Below, piece by piece: positions 17,084 through 25,720 of a stretch of 32,530 nucleotides of DNA (the stretch's first letter is position 1; the number at the start of each line of letters is the position of its first letter). The DNA comes from Nitriliruptoraceae bacterium. GTDB taxonomy: Bacteria; Actinomycetota; Nitriliruptoria; Nitriliruptorales; Nitriliruptoraceae. Below the pieces are notes generated by a model that ran no database searches, had not been told where the DNA came from, and was given only the letters and a program-made list of their open reading frames with translations. The translations under genes were made by a program, and so were the position numbers. The DNA lies in NCBI GenBank assembly GCA_007118045.1, contig SKTG01000314.1, positions 1-32,530 of the forward strand, given 5' to 3'.

Positions 17084-19360
17084 ATGCCGCTGCCGCTGCC
17101 GGAGATCGACGACCGCGAGTACGAGGAGCTGTTCCGCGAGGTCCTGGCCCGCATCCCGGTGCACAACCCGGAGTGGACCAACCACAACGACGCGGATCCC
17201 GGCATCACCCTGCTCCAGCTGTTCTCGTTCATGACCGAGAACCTGCTCTACCGCGGCCGACGGATCCCCGAGCGCAACCGGCGGGCGTTCCTCAACCTGC
17301 TCGGGGTCGAACCGCATCTCGCCACCGCCGCGGAGGGCGTCGTCGCCTTCGAGCACCTGCGGGGCCGCCTCGAGGCCATCACGCTCGAGCGCGACCTCGA
17401 CCTGCTCGCCGGCAGCATCCCCTTTCGCACGCGCAACGGCCTGGCCGTGCTCCCGGTCGAGGGGCGCGCCTACGTCAAGGCGGTCGCGGAGCTCGAGGGC
17501 GACGAGCTGGAGGACGTCCAGGCGGAGTACGACCTGGCGTACGCGAGCTTCCTCCACGACGCCGTCGTGCCGCTGTACTACCAGGCGCGGCCGGTGACGT
17601 GGCCAGGGGCGGGTGGGGACCCGCTCGACCTCGGTACGACCGCGGACGGGACCTTGTGGTTGGCGCTCCTGGCCCGCTCCGCCGACGAGGTCACGGCGAC
17701 CCGGGCGGCGATCGCGAACCAGGTCCTCACGGTGGGAGTCGTGCCCGAGAGCTCGGACGAGGAGACCAGGGCCCGGGCCGGCGAGACCGGCATCGCGGCG
17801 CGGGCGCCGAGCCTGGGGTTCTCACGACCGGCCGTCGAGCGGCCGCTCCCGGAGGACGTCGACGAGCGTGTCGCCGCCTACGTGCCGATCACGGCGACCG
17901 GTGAGACCGACACCTCGGCCGAGCCCGGCGTGGTGCAACTCGAGCTGCCCGGCAAGGACCGGCTGGGCATGTGGGACCTCGACCCGAACGAGGCCGGTGT
18001 GGGCGACTTCCCACCTGCCCTGGAGGGGGACGACGCCGAGCGGCTGGTCACCTGGCTGCGGATCCGTCCGGCGGCCCCGGCCGAGGGTGGGGGCGACGCG
18101 CCCGCCCAGGCCGAGGTGCGGCTGGGTTGGGTCGGCGTCAACGCCGCGATGATCGAGCAGCGTTCGCAGGTGGTCGGTGAACCGCTCGGGCGGGGCGACG
18201 GACGCGCGGATCAGCGGGCGCAACTGGCCAACACGCCGGTGCTCACCGGCAGCGTGACGTTGACGGTGGCGGGGGTGGCATGGCGCCAGGTCAGCGACCT
18301 GGCCGTGGTCGGGCCGGAGCTGCCGACGGGCACGGGGCGTGCACCCCACGGGCGCCGAGCGCCGGGTGACGGCCGAGCCGCGGCGACCGGCGACCGTGAC
18401 CGCGACCACGCGCTGGCGTTCACGCTCGATCGGGAGACCGGCGAGATCGTCTTCGGGGACGGCATCCACGGCGCTCGTCCGCCGGACGGTGCGCTGATCG
18501 AGGCCACCTACGACCACGGGGGCGGTCGGGCGGGGCGGGTGGCCGCCGAGGCCGTCACCAAGGGACCGAGCCTGCCGTCCGGGCTGAAGGTCGCCAACCC
18601 GGTGGCGACGTGGGGCGGCACCGAGCCGGAGACGGTCGCGCAGGCCGAACGGCGCATCCCGGCGTTCGTGCGGCACCGCGACCGGCTGGTGACCACATCC
18701 GACTTCGCGGAGGTCGCGCGGCGCACCCCCGGCGTCGACGTCGGCCGCGTCGAGGTGCTCCCTCTCGTCCACCCGGACCTGCCGGACGTCCGGCTGCCCG
18801 GGCTGGTCACCGTGCTGGTGGTCCCGCAGCACGACCCGGTCGACCCGGAGAGCCCGTCGCCGGACCGCCACTTCCTCGACACCGTGTGCCGCTACCTCAC
18901 GCCCCGTCGCCTGATCACGACCGAGCTGCGGGTGCACGGTCCCCGCTACGTCGGCATCTGGCTCTCCGTGGGCATCGACGTGGTGGCCGGACGCGACGTG
19001 GCACCGGTGCGCGAGGCGGTGCGGCGGGCCCTGCGCCGGCACTACTCGCCGCTGGAGGGAGGCACGGCCGAGGAGGGGTGGCCGCTCTCGACGTCGGTCG
19101 AGCGACTGGAGGCGTGGGCCGTCGCGGCCAGGGTCGACGGGGTGGCGAAGGTCTACGGCGTCGAGCTGACCGACGCGTCGGGGACCCCGAAGGACCGGGT
19201 GGAGCTCAGCGGCCTGCAGCTGCCCCGCCTCGTCGCGCTGGCCGTTCAGCAGGGCGAACCGCGGGCGGTGGCGGACCTGCGCGGCGGGGACACCGGACGA
19301 CCACCCGGGGACGGTGCGCCGACCCCGTTGCCCATCCCGATCACCCCGCCGGAGTGCTGA
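17084..19360 (+). CDS. Baseplate J-like protein (Afp11/Pvc11 type)
   Basis: LPLPEIDDREYEELFREVLARIPVHNPEWTNHNDADPGITLLQLFSFMTENLLYRGRRIPERNRRAFLNLLGVE...ETVAQAERRIPAFVRHRDRLVTTSDFAEVARRTPGVDVGRVEVLP. RBS GGGAGGAGG just upstream. Confidence 0.95.
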   Translation: MPLPLPEIDDREYEELFREVLARIPVHNPEWTNHNDADPGITLLQLFSFMTENLLYRGRRIPERNRRAFLNLLGVEPHLATAAEGVVAFEHLRGRLEAITLERDLDLLAGSIPFRTRNGLAVLPVEGRAYVKAVAELEGDELEDVQAEYDLAYASFLHDAVVPLYYQARPVTWPGAGGDPLDLGTTADGTLWLALLARSADEVTATRAAIANQVLTVGVVPESSDEETRARAGETGIAARAPSLGFSRPAVERPLPEDVDERVAAYVPITATGETDTSAEPGVVQLELPGKDRLGMWDLDPNEAGVGDFPPALEGDDAERLVTWLRIRPAAPAEGGGDAPAQAEVRLGWVGVNAAMIEQRSQVVGEPLGRGDGRADQRAQLANTPVLTGSVTLTVAGVAWRQVSDLAVVGPELPTGTGRAPHGRRAPGDGRAAATGDRDRDHALAFTLDRETGEIVFGDGIHGARPPDGALIEATYDHGGGRAGRVAAEAVTKGPSLPSGLKVANPVATWGGTEPETVAQAERRIPAFVRHRDRLVTTSDFAEVARRTPGVDVGRVEVLPLVHPDLPDVRLPGLVTVLVVPQHDPVDPESPSPDRHFLDTVCRYLTPRRLITTELRVHGPRYVGIWLSVGIDVVAGRDVAPVREAVRRALRRHYSPLEGGTAEEGWPLSTSVERLEAWAVAARVDGVAKVYGVELTDASGTPKDRVELSGLQLPRLVALAVQQGEPRAVADLRGGDTGRPPGDGAPTPLPIPITPPEC

Positions 19361-19408
19361 GCGATGAGACCGGACGTCACCCCGATGCGTGCCAGGGACC
19401 GTTGAGCC

Positions 19409-22291
19409 ATGGACGTCAACGGGACCCGCCTGCACGTCCTCCTCGGACGGCGTGACTGGCTCGGGCCCGACGAGGGCGAGCCGTCGGATCCGCGGCTCGA
19501 GTGGGATGCGGCGTCCCACAGTCTGACCTTGCGTCGCCGCCTGTTCCGCTTCCCGGCGCGCGGGTCGGCGCACCGGCTCACCCCGGCCGACCGGCGCGGC
19601 GCCGCAAGCGACCGCTACGGCAACTGGTACTGGATCGATCGCACCCGCACCCGCATCGACGTCCAGGCCGCCGGTCGCGCCTCGGTCACCCCCTACTGGC
19701 ACACCGACGAGCCCGAGGCGTGTCCGCCCGACGGTGGCACGTTCCGCTCGGCCGAGCTCGAACCGGCTTCGTACGGCCGCCTCGCCGGGTTGACGGTGAC
19801 CGCCCACAACTACCTCGTCGTCGGGGTGCCCGAGCTGCCCGGCCTGCTCGTGTTCGATCTGCACGGCGGTGGCCCCCCGGTCGTCATCCCCTGGCCGGAC
19901 GGGGAGGAGGCCCTGTCACCGGTCGACATGGCCGCCGCACCGGACGGTGGGGTGGTGATCCTGGACGTCCCGGACGGCGCCGAGCCCAGGTACTGGCAGC
20001 TCGACCGCTACCTGCGGGTCCGCGACCTCGGAGGGGTCCAGCGACCGCGACCCCCGGTCCCCGACTTCACCGACGCCCACCCGGACGACGACGCCGACGT
20101 CCACCCGGACGACGACACCGACGCCCCTCCCGACGGCCCGGCGGATGCGGACATCGCCTCCGGCGACCACGACCCACCCACCGCCCGAGCCCACCCGCCG
20201 GGGAGCGACGGAGGCTCCTCGCCGATCCTGCCCGGTATGGCCGCCCGGCTCGGCTCGCGGCGACCCGTGAGCATCGAGGCGCTGCCCGACGGCACCGTGC
20301 TCGTGCTGGAGGCGCAGGGTGAGGACGGCGACCTCGAGGTGCTGCGCTACCGGGGCGAGGAGCGCCTGCCGTTCCCGCTGCCGTTGGCGGAGCTCGCCGA
20401 GCTGTTCGACACGGTCGGCGAGGAGCGGCCCGGCGGTGACGTGCTGGTCGGCCACGACCTCGTCTTCGTCCCGTCCGACCCCGGCTCGCCCGAGTTGAGG
20501 GGGACGCTGCACCTCGTCGACGACCGCGGTGACCAGGTCTTCGCCTTCGAGGTGGCCGACGGTGGCGAGCGGGTCACCGCACGGACCAGCTACCACCCCC
20601 TGCGCCTGTTCGCCGGCAAGGCGCTCGCTCGACACGGGGGGACGGTCTTCTACGACCTCGGCGATCGCTGGCTCCCCGTCCCCGAACGCACCCGGCCCCG
20701 GCACGACGAACGCGGCACGATCGAGACGGTCCCGCTCGACGGTGACGAGCCCGGCTGCGTCTGGCACCGCCTGTTCCTCGACGGCTGCCTGCCGCCCGGC
20801 ACCGAGGTGGTCGTCGAGGCCCGCGCCGCCGACGACCCGGAGCAGCTGGCCCGGACCGACTGGACGCCGCAACCCCGCCCGTACCTGCGCGGCTCCGGGG
20901 CGGAGATCCCCTACCACTGGTTCCCGGACCGTTCCACCGACGTCGAGGGGGCCGGCACCTGGGAGCTGCTGTTCCAGCAGGTCCGTGGGCGCCACGCGCA
21001 GGTCCGGCTCGGACTGCGCGGCGACGGGCGCCGCACGCCGCGTCTGTGGTGCCTGCGGCTGCACTACCCGCGCTACTCGTACGTCGACGCCTACCTGCCC
21101 GACGTCTACCGCGAGGACGCCGACTCCGCGTCGTTCCTGATCCGCTACCTCGCCAACGTCGAGGGCATCCTCACCGAGGTCGAGGGACGCATCGCCGCCG
21201 CGCAGGTCCTGTTCGACCCGGGCGCCGCGCCGGCCGACGGGCTGGGCTGGCTCGGGGAGTGGTTGGGGGCGGTGCTCGACCCGGACTGGGACGAGGACCG
21301 GCGACGGCTGTTCCTGCGCCACGCTGCCGAGCTGTTCTCCCGGCGAGGGACGCCCAGGGGCCTCCAGGAGGCGGTCCGGCTGGCCATCGACCCGTGTCCC
21401 GACGCCTCGATCTTCGGCGGTGACGACGACGGCCACCCGTTCGGGGTCCGGCTGGTGGAGCGCTACCGGACCCGGCGGGCTCCCGGTGTCGTCTTCGGCG
21501 ACCCCAGCGAGCTGGTCGGCCCGCGCATCGTCATCCGCGGACCCCGCTGGCGCCTCGAGGAGGGCGGCGCAGGTCTGAACGAGCGCTGGCGCGACCACCT
21601 CGAGTCGGAGGACGTGACGACCGCCACCACGTCGGCGTTCCCGCCGCTGCTCCCGGCCGACGGGCAGGAGCGACGGATCTGGCGACGCTTCGTGCGCGGT
21701 CACCTCGACGTGCCCTACGCCGAGGTCGTCGAGGGCGATGTGGACGCGTACCGCGGCTTCCTGCGTGAGCGCTACCGGCGCACACGGGATCTCGCGGACG
21801 CGTGGGAGCTGCCGGGGAGCGAGGTGCCCGGCTCGTTCGACGAGGTGGTGCTGCCCGACGCGCTACCGACGGACGGTACGCCGCTGCGGGACTGGATCCA
21901 GTTCGTCTCGATCGTGCTGCCGGTGCGGCGTCGTGCCCACCGGTTCTCCGTGCTCGTGCCTGTGCGCCCCCACGAGACCGATGCGGAGCGCCGACAACGG
22001 CTCGGACGGGTCGAGCGCGTCGTGGCGATGGAGCGGCCGGGACACACCAGCGTCGAGGTCCGGCCCTACCTGGCGGCGTTCCGGGTCGGGGAGGCGCGCC
22101 TCGGTCACGACACGGTCGTCGGCGAGAGCAGCCGCTACGTGGCCGTCGTCCTCGACCGGGTGCGTCTGGCGACGGGGTTCCTGACGGGTCGACAGCCCTG
22201 GGACGTCGCCGATCGCACGGTCGTCGGTCGTGACCGCATCCCGGACAGCCCGGCGAGCGCAGCAACGGACGAGTGGACGGGAGGCCGATGA
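19409..22291 (+). CDS. Phage tail protein I-like baseplate protein with long N-terminal (propeller-like) region (Afp12/Pvc12 position)
   Basis: YLPDVYREDADSASFLIRYLANVEGILTEVEGRIAAAQVLFDPGAAPADGLGWLGEWLGAVLDPDWDEDRRRLFLRHAAELFSRRGTPRGLQEAVRLAIDP is a gpI-like signature. N-terminus carries PVDMAAAPDGGVVILDVPDG...YWQLDRYLRVRDLGG. Confidence 0.86.
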   Translation: MDVNGTRLHVLLGRRDWLGPDEGEPSDPRLEWDAASHSLTLRRRLFRFPARGSAHRLTPADRRGAASDRYGNWYWIDRTRTRIDVQAAGRASVTPYWHTDEPEACPPDGGTFRSAELEPASYGRLAGLTVTAHNYLVVGVPELPGLLVFDLHGGGPPVVIPWPDGEEALSPVDMAAAPDGGVVILDVPDGAEPRYWQLDRYLRVRDLGGVQRPRPPVPDFTDAHPDDDADVHPDDDTDAPPDGPADADIASGDHDPPTARAHPPGSDGGSSPILPGMAARLGSRRPVSIEALPDGTVLVLEAQGEDGDLEVLRYRGEERLPFPLPLAELAELFDTVGEERPGGDVLVGHDLVFVPSDPGSPELRGTLHLVDDRGDQVFAFEVADGGERVTARTSYHPLRLFAGKALARHGGTVFYDLGDRWLPVPERTRPRHDERGTIETVPLDGDEPGCVWHRLFLDGCLPPGTEVVVEARAADDPEQLARTDWTPQPRPYLRGSGAEIPYHWFPDRSTDVEGAGTWELLFQQVRGRHAQVRLGLRGDGRRTPRLWCLRLHYPRYSYVDAYLPDVYREDADSASFLIRYLANVEGILTEVEGRIAAAQVLFDPGAAPADGLGWLGEWLGAVLDPDWDEDRRRLFLRHAAELFSRRGTPRGLQEAVRLAIDPCPDASIFGGDDDGHPFGVRLVERYRTRRAPGVVFGDPSELVGPRIVIRGPRWRLEEGGAGLNERWRDHLESEDVTTATTSAFPPLLPADGQERRIWRRFVRGHLDVPYAEVVEGDVDAYRGFLRERYRRTRDLADAWELPGSEVPGSFDEVVLPDALPTDGTPLRDWIQFVSIVLPVRRRAHRFSVLVPVRPHETDAERRQRLGRVERVVAMERPGHTSVEVRPYLAAFRVGEARLGHDTVVGESSRYVAVVLDRVRLATGFLTGRQPWDVADRTVVGRDRIPDSPASAATDEWTGGR

Positions 22292-24342
22292 TGGGCGATT
22301 TCAGGGCCGGCGGCGGCGCGGGACCCGGACTGGACCCGCGCAAGCGGACCAACCACGTCCTCGGCATGGTCATGGGGGAGGACGAGTTCCGTCAGGACAT
22401 GCTGCACCTGCGCGAGCGCGACCACCGGGACGTCCGGGCCCTCCACGGCTACGGCACGGTCGCGGGCCTCTCGGTGGTCAGCGCCGGGGATGGCGCTCGG
22501 TTGGAGGTGCGGCCGGGCCTCGCGATCGATCCGGCGGGGCGCTCGGTGTGCGTGCCCGTCACCCAGTGTGCGGACCTGTCGCGATGGCTGGGCACGAACG
22601 ACGGCGAGGTGCGGCAACGGCTCGGTTCGCCACCCTCGCTGCCCGCGACCCTGCCGATCTACGTGGTGCTCTGCTACCGCGAGTGCCCGACCGACGACGT
22701 GCCCGTCCCGAGCGCGGAGTGCCTCTCGTCCGACGAGAGCAAGGTCGCCTCGCGGATCGCGGAGAGCTTCGAGCTGAAGCTGACGTTCGATCCTCCGCCT
22801 CTCGTGGGGGAGCTGACCCCCACCGAGCCGGACGACGGATCCCCGCCACAGACACGCCCGGGCCTCGAGCGGCTGATCGAGGAGCTCTGGGAGCTGTTGG
22901 TGGGCTCGGCTCTCGATGGCCCCGACGACGCGTCGCCACCCGACGGCTCCCCGCCCGAGCCACCACCGTTCGGAATGGAGGAGCTGGCCGTCCTGCGCGA
23001 GCGCCTGCGCGACTGGGTGGTGACCGAGCGGCCCGAGCTGGCGGAGGGCCTGCCGTGCCTCGACGTCGCAGGGGATCCGTGCCTGCTGTTGGCTCGGGTC
23101 GACCTAAGGGTCGACGAGGACGGCGACGACCTGGTCGTGCACGGCACACCGGAGATCGACGAGGACGACCGTCCCGTGCTGCTCAGCACCCGCCTGCTGC
23201 AGGAGCTGGTGCTGCGGCTGGCCGCCGGCTCGCAGGAGTGGCGACGGCTCGTGCTCGGTGACCTCGTCGACGTCGAGGTGGACGACGCCGACGACGCCGA
23301 CGCGCTCAGCTTCGAGGACGGCACCTGGGTCCCGCGTGCGGTGCTGCGACCGGGGGACCAGGCGGGTGGCGACCTCGGCGGCACGTATCCGAGCCCCACG
23401 GTCACCGGACTGCGCTCGGTGTCGATCGACGCATCGGCGGAGCGGCCGGAGCAGGATCAGGCGCTGCTGTTCGACGGTCGCGGTCGTGGTCGCGCATGGC
23501 GGCCGGGGGACGTCGCGCTCCCGGGGGACCCACAACCACCGAGGGGCGCGGCGGGCGGGGACCTCGGTGGGGATTACCCGGACCCGGTCGTGACGGGGCT
23601 GCGGTCGGTTCCGATCGACGAGTCGGCGGGGCGGCCGGAGCAGGACCAGGCACTGCTGTTCGACGGTCGTGCGTGGCGTCCGGCTGATGTGGTGCGGCCG
23701 GGCGATCCGCAGCCGCCGACGGGCGATGCTGGCGGGGACCTGAGGGGCACCTACCCCGCGCCGACCGTCTCCGGGTTGCAGGGTCGCTCGGTCGCGCAGA
23801 CGCAGCCATCGCAGGGACAGGTGCTGCGGTGGTCGCAGGGTGCGTGGCGACCTGCCGCGCTGCCGGAGGTGACCCCGACGCCCTCCCGGCCGGAGATCGT
23901 GCTGCCGTTCGCGACGATCGAGGCGCTCGGCCCGGGTCCCAACCGTGAGTCGACGTTCGTGATCTGGTTCCACCTCGACGCGCACGACAACCAGCTCGAG
24001 ATCGCGACGCGGGACCGCCAGCTGCCACCGGACGCGCTCGAGGTGTTCGAGGAGAACGAGGACCCCAACTCCGATTTCCTGCACCAGCTGTTCGAGATCG
24101 AGGTGATCCGCGCGCAGCGCAACGTCTTCGTGGCACGGATCTTCCAGGGGACACCACCCCTGCTGCGCTTCCGCTTCCAGCTGGAGGTCCTCGAGGAGGT
24201 CAACCACGGGATGACGGTCGCCGATCTCGCCGAGGACCGAGGCATCACGTTCGTCGGCCAGCAGCTCGACCAGCGCACCGTCACCCGCTTCGTGCTCAAC
24301 ACCAACGCCGGGCAGCAGCTCGTGCCTGATCCGGAGAGGTGA
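22288..24342 (+). CDS. Fiber/receptor-binding-like eCIS protein with tandem repeats
   Basis: ATGA overlap with the upstream stop. N-terminus KRTNHVLGMVMGEDEFRQDMLHLRERDHRDVRALHGYGTVAGLSV...RPGLAIDPAGRSVCVPVTQCADLSRWL, followed by three GGDLGGTYPxPTVTGLRS... repeats. Confidence 0.75.
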   Translation: MMGDFRAGGGAGPGLDPRKRTNHVLGMVMGEDEFRQDMLHLRERDHRDVRALHGYGTVAGLSVVSAGDGARLEVRPGLAIDPAGRSVCVPVTQCADLSRWLGTNDGEVRQRLGSPPSLPATLPIYVVLCYRECPTDDVPVPSAECLSSDESKVASRIAESFELKLTFDPPPLVGELTPTEPDDGSPPQTRPGLERLIEELWELLVGSALDGPDDASPPDGSPPEPPPFGMEELAVLRERLRDWVVTERPELAEGLPCLDVAGDPCLLLARVDLRVDEDGDDLVVHGTPEIDEDDRPVLLSTRLLQELVLRLAAGSQEWRRLVLGDLVDVEVDDADDADALSFEDGTWVPRAVLRPGDQAGGDLGGTYPSPTVTGLRSVSIDASAERPEQDQALLFDGRGRGRAWRPGDVALPGDPQPPRGAAGGDLGGDYPDPVVTGLRSVPIDESAGRPEQDQALLFDGRAWRPADVVRPGDPQPPTGDAGGDLRGTYPAPTVSGLQGRSVAQTQPSQGQVLRWSQGAWRPAALPEVTPTPSRPEIVLPFATIEALGPGPNRESTFVIWFHLDAHDNQLEIATRDRQLPPDALEVFEENEDPNSDFLHQLFEIEVIRAQRNVFVARIFQGTPPLLRFRFQLEVLEEVNHGMTVADLAEDRGITFVGQQLDQRTVTRFVLNTNAGQQLVPDPER
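23350..23862 (+). repeat. Three tandem ~55-59-aa protein-coding repeats (fiber type)
   Basis: Copies at 23350-23520, 23521-23697 and 23698-23862: PGD...GGDLGGTYPSPTVTGLRSVSIDASAERPEQDQALLFDGR...WRPGDV / PGDPQPPRGAAGGDLGGDYPDPVVTGLRSVPIDESAGRPEQDQALLFDGRAWRPADV / PGDPQPPTGDAGGDLRGTYPAPTVSGLQGRSVAQTQPSQGQVLRWSQGAWRPAAL. Confidence 0.9.
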
Positions 24343-24346
24343 CGCC

Positions 24347-25720
24347 ATGGAGCAGCTCCCGCTCGAGACGCCCGTGCTGCACGAGGATCTCCGCCACGTC
24401 GCCTTCTGGAACGGTCGCGTCCTCACCGCGAAGGATCTGAGCGACGAGCAGACCGCCAACCACAACCGCCGGCTCGCGCTGGGGCGGCTCCACGGCGACG
24501 GCGTGGTCGACGGCCTCGAGGTTGCGCCCGGCCCGAGCCCGGCCAGGAGCGTTCGTGTGCGCCCGGGGATGGCGGTCGCGGCGAGCGGGGACGTGCTCGA
24601 GCTGACGGAGCGGGTGGAGGTCCGCCTCGTCCCGCAACAGGACGGGGAAACGGGGGGCAGCGGGACGTTCCTGCCCTGCGAGACGGTCGAGGGAGCGGTG
24701 ACCGGCACGGGGACCTACCTGCTCACGATCGGTCCCGGCGAGGGCACGAGCGGGTCGGCCTCCAAGGTGCCCTTCGGTGGGGACGGGTCTGCGAGCGAGT
24801 GCGGCCCGCGCTACGAGGTCGGGGGTGTGGTCTTCCGCCTGGTCGAACTGAAGCTGAACACGCTCGCGGCCGACAGCGGAACGAGTGCGAACGACCTGAG
24901 CGGGATGCTCGGCAGCGAGGAGACCCAGGAGCGATCGCTCGCCCGGAACCTGTTGGCCCACCTCGCCTCCGGGTCGGCACTGCTCGACGCGTTCTACGCG
25001 GACCCGTTCGGATCGGCGCCGTCCGACGCGTTCCACGCCGGCCCGTCCGGGTCGGCCCGTGGCGTGGATGCCGTCCGTGCCGCCGCACCGAAGCTGGAGG
25101 AGGACGGCGTCCCGCTCGCCCTGATCGCCTGGAACTTCGACCGGATCGGCTTCTGCGACGTGTGGTCGGTGCGGCGTCGCCCGACGGTCGAACCGGTCTC
25201 GACGGTCGGGCCGGGCTGGCCGTGGGCCGTCCCGATCGCCGCCCGGCAGGTCGCGATCGGCGAGGCGCGGCTGCTGCAGTTCCAGGAGCACCTCGCCTGG
25301 ATCGTCGACCGGACCACGGGACCCGACCCGACGACGAGCATCGATGAGGTCCGTGCGGTCGATTGGTTCCGGTACCTGCCGCCTGTCGCCGCGGTGCCCT
25401 TGCACGGTCTGTACGAGGAAGGGTCCGGCTCCGGGTCGGCGTTCGAGTTCACGACCTTCTTCGAGGGGGTCGAGCTGAACCGCCGGCCGGTTGGTGACGG
25501 CGACGACTCCCCAGCGCTCATCTCGCGGTCGCGCGTCGGGGCGTTGCTGCGTGCCTCGTTCGACCACGCACCGATCGATCTCACCGCCGAGCGGTCGCTC
25601 CGGGTCTACGGGATCGTGGAGAACCGGGAGGCGACCGGGAGCAGCAGCGCCGTGCCGTTCGGCCTCGTCGTGAGCGACGAGCTGCCGTTCGCCGCCGACG
25701 GAGCACACGAGGAGCGATGA
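24347..25720 (+). CDS. Hypothetical eCIS-cluster protein, N-terminus resembling that of the upstream fiber-like protein
   Basis: HEDLRHVAFWNGRVLTAKDLSDEQTANHNRRLALGRLHGDGVVDGLEVAPG...RPGMAVAASGDVLELTERVEVRLVP parallels LGMVMGEDEFRQDMLHLRERDHRDVRALHGYGTVAGLSV...RPGLAIDPAGRSVCVPV. Confidence 0.75.
   Translation: MEQLPLETPVLHEDLRHVAFWNGRVLTAKDLSDEQTANHNRRLALGRLHGDGVVDGLEVAPGPSPARSVRVRPGMAVAASGDVLELTERVEVRLVPQQDGETGGSGTFLPCETVEGAVTGTGTYLLTIGPGEGTSGSASKVPFGGDGSASECGPRYEVGGVVFRLVELKLNTLAADSGTSANDLSGMLGSEETQERSLARNLLAHLASGSALLDAFYADPFGSAPSDAFHAGPSGSARGVDAVRAAAPKLEEDGVPLALIAWNFDRIGFCDVWSVRRRPTVEPVSTVGPGWPWAVPIAARQVAIGEARLLQFQEHLAWIVDRTTGPDPTTSIDEVRAVDWFRYLPPVAAVPLHGLYEEGSGSGSAFEFTTFFEGVELNRRPVGDGDDSPALISRSRVGALLRASFDHAPIDLTAERSLRVYGIVENREATGSSSAVPFGLVVSDELPFAADGAHEER
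24986..25063 (+). repeat. Two tandem 39-bp in-frame units
   Basis: DAFYADPFGSAPS (24986-25024) followed by DAFHAGPSGSARG (25025-25063). Confidence 0.75.

Noticed and set aside
17822-19864. 680-aa minus-strand ORF
   Set aside because: Antisense to the confidently identified gpJ-like gene; composition-driven open frame.
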